Positions 8,080 to 12,750 of a stretch of DNA of 14,632 bases are shown piece by piece. The stretch lies in NCBI GenBank assembly GCA_964392615.1, contig CAYMRB010000256.1, positions 1 to 14,632 on the forward strand, in the 5' to 3' direction. Position 1 is the first letter of the stretch. Each line of letters opens with the position of its first letter. The notes under the pieces are model-generated. The model did no database searches. It was given only the letters and a program-made list of their open reading frames with translations, and had not been told where the DNA came from. Origin of the DNA: CAYMRB01 sp964392615 (GTDB lineage Bacteria; Planctomycetota; UBA8108). The translations under genes and the position numbers were made by a program.

Positions 8080-8451
8080 TTGGCTTCGCCGTTTCTCGTA
8101 CTCGTCGTCGACGACGACGCGGGCGCCCGATCGTCGACGCAGCTCATGCTCGAATCCATGGGTCATGCGGTGCGCACGGCGACGTGTCAGTCGGAGACCT
8201 GGCAATACCTCGCGAACGCCGCCGCCGTGCTCCTCGACTGCGACCTCGGCGCGGAGTCCGGCCTCGACCTCGCGCGCAAGATCCGAGCGTCGGAGGCGTC
8301 ACGAACCCGCGGCAGACGACGCATGACGATCGTCGGCATGAGCGGCAGGCCGCAGCGCCAAGCCGGCTTGGCGGCTGGCATGGACGACTTCCTGCTCAAG
8401 CCGTTCTCCGTCGACGAGCTCGCCGCGACGTTCGCGCACTGCGGGCTATGA
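8080..8451 (+). CDS. Stand-alone response-regulator receiver protein (CheY-like)
   Basis: Read from TTG at 8080 the product is 123 residues, the normal size of a single receiver domain with no output domain. The acidic pocket is VVDDDAGAR (Asp11-13). The phospho-acceptor is Asp53 in LLDCDLGAESG, matching the usual D-x2-L-P-x3-G spacing with Gly in place of Pro. The switch Ser is Ser88 in VGMSGR, and the conserved Lys is Lys107 in DDFLLKPFS. The AGMDDFLLKPFS ending resembles receivers attached to hybrid histidine kinases. The frame is open upstream to 7561, but that part overlaps the opposite gene, and GGAG sits correctly before the TTG. In-frame GTG codons at 7951 and 8023 are alternatives. 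No kinase for it is visible in the window. Confidence 0.82.
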   Translation: MASPFLVLVVDDDAGARSSTQLMLESMGHAVRTATCQSETWQYLANAAAVLLDCDLGAESGLDLARKIRASEASRTRGRRRMTIVGMSGRPQRQAGLAAGMDDFLLKPFSVDELAATFAHCGL

Positions 8452-8467
8452 GTCGCAGGCAGCGTCA

Positions 8468-8484
8468 CACCGAGCGGCTCGGTG
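8468..8484. terminator. Perfect inverted repeat between convergent genes
   Basis: CACCGAGC and GCTCGGTG are exact reverse complements separated by one base. They form a GC-rich hairpin of at least 7 bp, 17 nt after the receiver stop and 34 nt beyond the stop of the opposing cytochrome gene. There is no T-tract. The position suits a shared, possibly factor-assisted, bidirectional termination site. Confidence 0.4.
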
Positions 8485-8517
8485 GCGCCCGGCGTGAACG
8501 AGGAGCGGTTGCCCGCG

Positions 8518-9090
8518 TCAGCTCCCGCCGGGCCCGACCTCTGTCGCCTCGCGAGTCGTCGGATCCCAGCGCACGGTCCGCTGTGCCATGCGGTGCTCGC
8601 CGTGACACTCGGTGCAACCCGCCGACGGTGCCGGGCTGTCGCCAACGGCCCGACGGTACTCGTCGGAGTCGTGAATCTCCCCCAGCGGGTGGCACGTGAC
8701 GCAGAAAGGGTCGACGGCGTCACGAGCGTACAGAATATCCGGCGGCGTGATGTTGCCCTCGTCCTCCGAGTGCTCGTCCGACTCGCCGTGGCACGTGTCA
8801 CAGCCGACGCCAGCGACAGCGTGCGATGCCGCGAGCGACTCGGCCTTGAAGTTGTCGTGACACACGTGGCAATAGCTATTGTCCGCCGGCTGTACCGGCT
8901 CAGCCGGCTGTACCGGATCAGCCAGCTGTACGGACTCCGCCGCCTGCACCGGGTCCGCCGCCGGCGCGACCGGCGCGCGGCGAGGGGGTACACACCCCGC
9001 CGCGACGCCGAGCGCGCCGAGCGCAACGCACAGAAGACTCGCGGTGAAGACGGACGGGACGCTCAGACGTACTCGCAGTCCTTCAGCCAC
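8518..9090 (-). CDS. Tetraheme c-type cytochrome lipoprotein
   Basis: This 190-residue protein has a signal peptide ending in lipobox GVAAGC (Cys33). A Pro/Gln-rich linker built from four 6-residue repeats (45-68) follows. Four heme sites come next: CHVCH (74-78), CDTCH (97-101), CVTCH (130-134) and CTECH (159-163). Extra histidines at 90, 107, 140 and 166 give one candidate second ligand per heme, so all four could be bis-His, low-potential hemes. The sequence resembles small multiheme cytochromes of the doubled-CXXCH type and should act as an envelope electron carrier anchored by lipid. The GTG start lies 28 nt inside the end of the aldo/keto reductase-like gene. No other good start precedes the signal peptide, so the two are translationally coupled. 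Confidence 0.9.
   Translation of the reverse strand: MAEGLRVRLSVPSVFTASLLCVALGALGVAAGCVPPRRAPVAPAADPVQAAESVQLADPVQPAEPVQPADNSYCHVCHDNFKAESLAASHAVAGVGCDTCHGESDEHSEDEGNITPPDILYARDAVDPFCVTCHPLGEIHDSDEYRRAVGDSPAPSAGCTECHGEHRMAQRTVRWDPTTREATEVGPGGS
8887..8958 (-). repeat. 18-bp tandem repeat encoding A-[DE]-x-V-Q-x linker
   Basis: Four in-frame copies of an 18-bp unit encode ADPVQA, AESVQL, ADPVQP and AEPVQP. They lie between the lipid anchor and the first heme of the tetraheme cytochrome and probably form a flexible spacer. Confidence 0.85.
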
Positions 9091-10163
9091 TGGTAGTTCT
9101 CAGGCAGGTTGTCCCAGGCTTCGTTCATCGCCGTCTCGAGCTCCGCTCTCTCGGTCGCGTTGAGAGCGAGGGGCTCCTTCACCGCCGCCGCGGCGTTGTC
9201 CACCTGGGTGGTATTGATCAGCCCGGGAATCGGGGCCGTGATCGCGGGATTGCACATGATGTAGCGGAGCGCGAGACGCGCACGCTTGCTGTCCGCCTCG
9301 GCCTCCGGGCTGTCGGGCGAGCCGTCGCCCTTGAACAGCGAGTTGCTGGCGAACGGCTTGATGCCGAAGCAGCCGACCTTGTGCTCCTTCAGGGTCGCGA
9401 ACAGGCTGTCCTTCGGTAGCTCCTTCGACTTCGCCGTGTACGGCGTGACGACGCACTCGACGATCTCGGGGTAGGTCTCGATCATCCACTTGATGTGCGG
9501 ACGGTCGTGCGATGACAGGCCGGTGTGGAGGACCTTGCCTTGCTTCTTGGCCGTCTCGAGGGCCATCATCATCTGCTCGACTTCGCCCTCGGTGTGCTTG
9601 CTGCTCTTCGAGTGCATCGTGATGCGCCAGAGGTCGGCGTACTCGATGCCGGTCTCCTTCAGACCGCGGTCGAGGGTCTCGAGGAGCGCCTTCTTCGTGC
9701 GGTACCCCTTCTTGCGCATCTCGCGCTGATACCACGAGCAGCCGAGGAACATCTTGTCGCGGCGGCCCTTGAGCGCCCGGCCGTACGTGAAGACCTCCTC
9801 GACCGTGCACGCATCGATGTAGTTGATGCCGACCTCGATCAGTCGGCTGACCACGTCATAGCGGTTCTTCTCGAAGCCCTTGTTCTGCACATCCGCGCTG
9901 AGCCAGCCGCGGCCCTTGAACAGGCCGGGGACCATCTTATCGATGCGCTTCCAGTGCCCCCCCATGCAGATCGCCGAGATCATCATCCCGGTCTTGCCGC
10001 ACGGCCGGTACAGCATGTTCTCGTTGTAGTTGCGGATCTTCTTCTTCTCGTCGTCGCCGAGAGCCTGTGCGTGGGCTCCGACTGCGAGCCCGGTCGCCGC
10101 GACGACGCTCTTGCCGACGAATTCGCGCCGCGTGACCTGATCCTTGCTCTGTCGTTCTGTCAT
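9063..10163 (-). CDS. Tat-exported aldo/keto reductase homologue
   Basis: The 366-residue product has a twin-arginine signal (VTRREFVGKSVVAATGLAVGAHA, residues 10-32 split as TRREFVGKS plus a hydrophobic run). An aldo/keto reductase barrel follows: LYRPCGKTGMMISAICMGG (51-69), GINYIDACT (112-120), YADLWRITMH (175-184), GKVLHTGLSSHDR (209-221) and the cofactor region PIPGLINTTQVDNA (311-324). Asp117 of the classical tetrad is present. By spacing the tetrad Tyr is Glu122, the Lys is Ser143, and the His position is Thr182, with a His two residues later. Tat export implies folding in the cytoplasm, perhaps with bound cofactor. The activity may differ from NADPH-dependent carbonyl reduction. AAGGAA lies 12 nt before the ATG. 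It overlaps the tetraheme cytochrome gene, a plausible electron partner. Confidence 0.88.
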   Translation of the reverse strand: MTERQSKDQVTRREFVGKSVVAATGLAVGAHAQALGDDEKKKIRNYNENMLYRPCGKTGMMISAICMGGHWKRIDKMVPGLFKGRGWLSADVQNKGFEKNRYDVVSRLIEVGINYIDACTVEEVFTYGRALKGRRDKMFLGCSWYQREMRKKGYRTKKALLETLDRGLKETGIEYADLWRITMHSKSSKHTEGEVEQMMMALETAKKQGKVLHTGLSSHDRPHIKWMIETYPEIVECVVTPYTAKSKELPKDSLFATLKEHKVGCFGIKPFASNSLFKGDGSPDSPEAEADSKRARLALRYIMCNPAITAPIPGLINTTQVDNAAAAVKEPLALNATERAELETAMNEAWDNLPENYQWLKDCEYV

Positions 10164-10318
10164 GACGTGTCCGGATTCCTTCGAAGGGCTGCGTCGAAAC
10201 CGTCTCCTCTACCCCTACCATGCCGTATGCTCTTTCTTGTATGCTGCCCGTGCAGATAAGCCATGACTCCTATCACAGCGGCGCCTATCGCGCGCCGAAC
10301 ACAGGGAGCCATTCGCCG
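10164..10318. promoter_or_regulatory. Divergent spacer with a 7-bp direct repeat
   Basis: These 155 bases lie between the aldo/keto reductase homologue and the SIS gene and should contain both promoters. GTATGCT occurs twice, at 10225-10231 and 10239-10245, with a 7-bp gap, in a locally A/T-richer patch. It might be a binding site for a regulator. No clear -35/-10 pair was found. Confidence 0.3.
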
Positions 10319-11437
10319 ATGACCACTCCGACCATCGAGCAGGAGATCCGGGAGCAGCCGGGGGTCCTGTCGCGCGTGCTGTCGACGACGCGCAGCGAGA
10401 TCGATGCGCTCGTCGCGCCCGACACGGCAAGCGGGGCGAGCTGGAAGCGCCTGCACCTCGTCGGCTGCGGCGACATGTCCTTCGCGGCGCAGGCGGCGAC
10501 GTGGTACGCGCGGCTCGTGCTCGAGCTCGACGCCCGAGCATGGCGGTCAATGGACCTCCGGTGGGCGGCGCCCGGACTCGATCCGGACGATCTCGTCGTC
10601 TGCGCGAGCGTTTCGGGCCGCACGCCGCGCACGGTCGAGGCGGCCCGCGCGGCAAGGCGAGCCGGGGCCCGAGTCATCGGCCTGAGCGACGTCGCGGCGT
10701 CGCGGCTCGGCGAGGAGGTCGAAGGGCTGGCCCTCTTGCGGACGAGCCCGCCAGCGGCGCTCGAGCAGGGTGTGTATCCCGGCTACCACCACGAAATCGC
10801 TCAGACGAAGACCTACACCGCGGCGCTGCTGGCGAAGATGCTCGCAGCGACGGCGGCTAGCCACAAGCGACCGCCCGACTTCCACGCGCTGCCGGACGTC
10901 GTCTCCGGCGTGATCGACCAGGCGCTCGGGCGAGCGACCGACGCCGCGGCCGCGGACTGGTTCGCGGGGCGCGAACGGGTCATCGTACTCGGCAGCGGCC
11001 CCCACCGCGGCACGGCGCTTTACGGTGCGGCGAAGTTCTTGGAGTACGCGATCCCGGCGCGCGCGCAGTGCCTCGAGGAGGTCAATCACCTCGACCTGTT
11101 CGTCGCGGACGAGAAGATGCTGGCGATCGTCGTCGCGCCGGACGATGCGTCGGTGCGCCGTGCGGAGGAGCTGGTCGAGCCGTGGGAGAGGCTCGGCGTC
11201 CGCTCGCTGGTCGTCGCGCCCCGGGCGAGCTGGCCGGGAGCGCGCACGATCGCGTGGGAGATCGAGCCACAGCCGATTCACGTCGCGCCGTTTGCGCTCG
11301 CCGTGGCGCTGCAGGCCATCGCGTATCGCGGTGCCGCCGCGCTGGGAAGAGACCCCGACGCGTGGCTCGGCGGCGTGCGGACCGAGCAGATGCTCGCGAC
11401 GAGCCAGAAGACGGTGCGGGGCTCGCGGGTGGATTGA
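10319..11437 (+). CDS. Double-SIS-domain sugar-phosphate isomerase/deaminase-like protein
   Basis: The 372-residue protein resembles the isomerase half of glucosamine-6-phosphate synthase and related AgaS/FrlB-type enzymes. It begins TIEQEIREQPGVL, typical of that group. The first SIS domain (about 44-135) has the phosphate-binding loops LVGCGDMSF (47-55) and SVSGRTPRTVEAAR (97-110). The second (about 218-300) has VLGSGPHRG and the catalytic-region motif CLEEVNHLD (251-259), with Glu and His placed as in the glucosamine synthase isomerase site. Lys364 in TSQKTVRG matches the C-terminal catalytic Lys of that enzyme. No glutaminase domain is present, so a deglycase or deaminase role on an amino-sugar or fructosamine phosphate is likelier than synthesis. 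The ATG at 10319 is chosen over the frame opening at 10220 because AGGGAG lies 10 nt upstream. Confidence 0.87.
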   Translation: MTTPTIEQEIREQPGVLSRVLSTTRSEIDALVAPDTASGASWKRLHLVGCGDMSFAAQAATWYARLVLELDARAWRSMDLRWAAPGLDPDDLVVCASVSGRTPRTVEAARAARRAGARVIGLSDVAASRLGEEVEGLALLRTSPPAALEQGVYPGYHHEIAQTKTYTAALLAKMLAATAASHKRPPDFHALPDVVSGVIDQALGRATDAAAADWFAGRERVIVLGSGPHRGTALYGAAKFLEYAIPARAQCLEEVNHLDLFVADEKMLAIVVAPDDASVRRAEELVEPWERLGVRSLVVAPRASWPGARTIAWEIEPQPIHVAPFALAVALQAIAYRGAAALGRDPDAWLGGVRTEQMLATSQKTVRGSRVD

Positions 11438-11445
11438 CGGGGCGA

Positions 11446-11502
11446 GGCGGCGAGCCGCGACGGTGACGCGGAGAACGACACTTCGATGCCGCCGCGGTTT
11501 TT
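11446..11502 (+). terminator. Weak terminator candidate after the SIS gene
   Basis: GGCGGC at 11446-11451 can pair with GCCGCC at 11488-11493, and a run of five T follows shortly (11498-11502). The loop is long and other pairings compete, so this is only a candidate. The rest of the 185-base spacer holds a CTCCGC/GCGGAG hairpin (11552-11574), perhaps in the leader of the next gene. Confidence 0.3.
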
Positions 11503-11610
11503 CTCCGTATTCCACTGTGTCGAGCGTCGTCCATAGGGGAGAATGCCCGTACTCCGCGGGCGGCTCGTGCGGAGAGCTGCCGGCGGCGGGGCGAAGGCTG
11601 GCAAGAACAA

Positions 11611-11616
11611 GGGAGG
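11611..11616 (+). promoter_or_regulatory. Ribosome binding site of the putative selenoprotein gene
   Basis: GGGAGG lies 6 nt before ATG 11623 and matches the anti-Shine-Dalgarno sequence well. Confidence 0.8.
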
Positions 11617-11622
11617 CCCGAC

Positions 11623-12642
11623 ATGGCTGATAGGTGGCAACGGAGCTCGCTGACGCTGGGAGCTCTGCTGGCTGCGCTCGTCGTCGGCACGGTATGCCCG
11701 AGGGACTCCCTCGGTGCGGCGCCGATCGGCGCGAAGAAGAAGATCCCGTCGCCGCAGAAGCAGCTGCTGACGGCGTACAAGAATCTGCTGAAGCAGAAGA
11801 GCTACCGCTCGACGCTGACCGTCGAAGGCGGCCTGTCGCGCACGAAGGATCACGATCTATACCAGAAGGCCGTGTCCGCGACGTACAACGGCGAGGTCTA
11901 CCGCAATCTCCTGCACGTCACGAACATGAAGTCGTTCAAGACGGGCAAGAAGGGCGTGCGCTACATCCAGGGCGGTTGGCGCAGCATCCACGCCGACCGC
12001 CAGGGCAAGATGCTCGACAGCTTCTTCAAGTTCCCGCAAGACGTGCTGCGCCAGGCGCTCCGCCACGTCAAGAGGAGCGGCAAATGGGTCGAGCCTGCGG
12101 CGGACGACGAAGCTGCGGACGAGGACGACGACGACAAGGGCAAGGGCAAGGGCAAGGGCAAGGGCAAGGCGAAGGGGAAAGACAGGGACAAGGACGAAGG
12201 CAAGAGCAAGAGCAAGGGCAAGGGCAAGGGCCGCACGGCGGTCGGCGAGAAGCGAGGCTCGAAGGGTGACGACGACGTCCGCGTGCCGCGGGTGCTGCTC
12301 GTCGAGGCGCCGATCAAGGAAGCGCTCGAGCACTACTTGACGGTCGAGAAGTCCGGCTGCCTCGGCGGCGGGTGAGGCGTCTCCAAATTCGTGTCCGGTG
12401 CGGACAAGACGCTGACGAACGCCTTCTACGAGATCGAGATCGACCCCGAGACCGTCCTCCCCGTGCGCATCAAGGTCACCGCCCTGACCGGCCGCAAGGG
12501 CGAGACCCGAGCCGATGGCAAGAAGATCATCGGCGGCGAGCACGCCGCGTTCCACTTCGTGTACGAGCTCTCCGACTACGGTGAGGTCAAGCCTCCCGAG
12601 GTGCCCAAGGCGGCCGCGCGACTGCTCGCCAAGCTGAAGTAG
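11623..12642 (+). CDS. Secreted LolA-like protein with in-frame TGA; candidate selenoprotein
   Basis: Read through the TGA at 12373-12375 the product is 339 residues with the special codon at 251; read to the TGA it is 250 residues. It has a signal peptide (hydrophobic LTLGALLAALVVGTV, site near SLGAAP). The mature part begins QLLTAYKNLLKQKSYRSTLTVEG and alternates strands in the manner of LolA-like or DUF1571-type periplasmic proteins; that assignment is inference. A highly charged insert (about 160-225), acidic then Lys/Gly-rich, interrupts it. The part after the TGA (FYEIEIDPETVLPVRIKV, FHFVYELSDYGEVKPPEVP) supplies the last strands such folds need, in the same frame with the same G/C-ending codons. 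The TGA sits in SGCLGGG-*-GVSKF, giving C-x4-U if read as selenocysteine. A SECIS-like hairpin follows. Alternatives are a nonsense mutation, sequencing error, or reinitiation at GTG 12391. The gene ends at TAG 12640-12642 before a strong terminator. Confidence 0.72.
12136..12231 (+). repeat. AAGGGC/AAGAGC hexanucleotide repeats encoding Lys-Gly/Lys-Ser
   Basis: Five perfect AAGGGC copies run from 12136 to 12165. A second block at 12202-12231 has related AAGAGC and AAGGGC units. They encode a (KG)n and (KS/KG)n tract inside the putative selenoprotein, directly after an Asp/Glu-rich stretch. Slippage would change length in steps of two residues without breaking the frame. Confidence 0.85.
12376..12412 (+). 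promoter_or_regulatory. SECIS-like stem-loop directly after the in-frame TGA
   Basis: A lower stem pairs GCGTCT (12377-12382) with AGACGC (12407-12412). After a 9-nt bulge on the 5' side only, an upper stem pairs TGTCC (12392-12396) with GGACA (12402-12406). The apical loop is GGTGC (12397-12401). The loop begins 21 nt after the TGA. Bacterial SECIS elements are described as having an apical loop about 16-37 nt after the TGA, a short upper stem, and G among the first loop bases, and all three are met. The GGT in the loop also recalls the fdhF element. The upper stem begins 16 nt after the TGA, further than the roughly 11 nt of fdhF. A competing pairing GCCTC/GAGGC (12359-12378) spans the TGA. 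Confidence 0.55.
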
Positions 12643-12676
12643 GTCGAGCGGTTCCGCGAGAGCATCGCGAGGTCCC

Positions 12677-12727
12677 GAGGCGGGGCCGGCGGGTCGAGTG
12701 CCCGCCGGCCTCGCCTTGTTTCTTATT
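12677..12727 (+). terminator. Strong intrinsic terminator
   Basis: A 10-bp perfect GC stem, 12684-12693 with 12701-12710, has a 7-base loop. Seven further pairs below it (two of them G-T) extend it to about 17 bp. A T-rich tail, TTGTTTCTTATTT, follows from 12716. It lies 35 nt after the TAG at 12642, which supports the longer reading frame as the real transcript unit. It also separates this gene from the convergent kinase gene. Confidence 0.88.
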
Positions 12728-12750
12728 TCCGCGCTCGCTCCAAGTCGTCG

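Noticed and set aside
8482..9096. Rightward open frame opposite the tetraheme cytochrome
   Set aside because: The minus strand carries four CXXCH motifs and a lipobox; the plus-strand frame is a shadow.
12391..12642. Separate small gene starting at GTG 12391
   Set aside because: It is in the same frame as the gene before it, its best ribosome-like site is 14 nt away, and its product looks like the missing end of the upstream fold. Reinitiation cannot be fully excluded.
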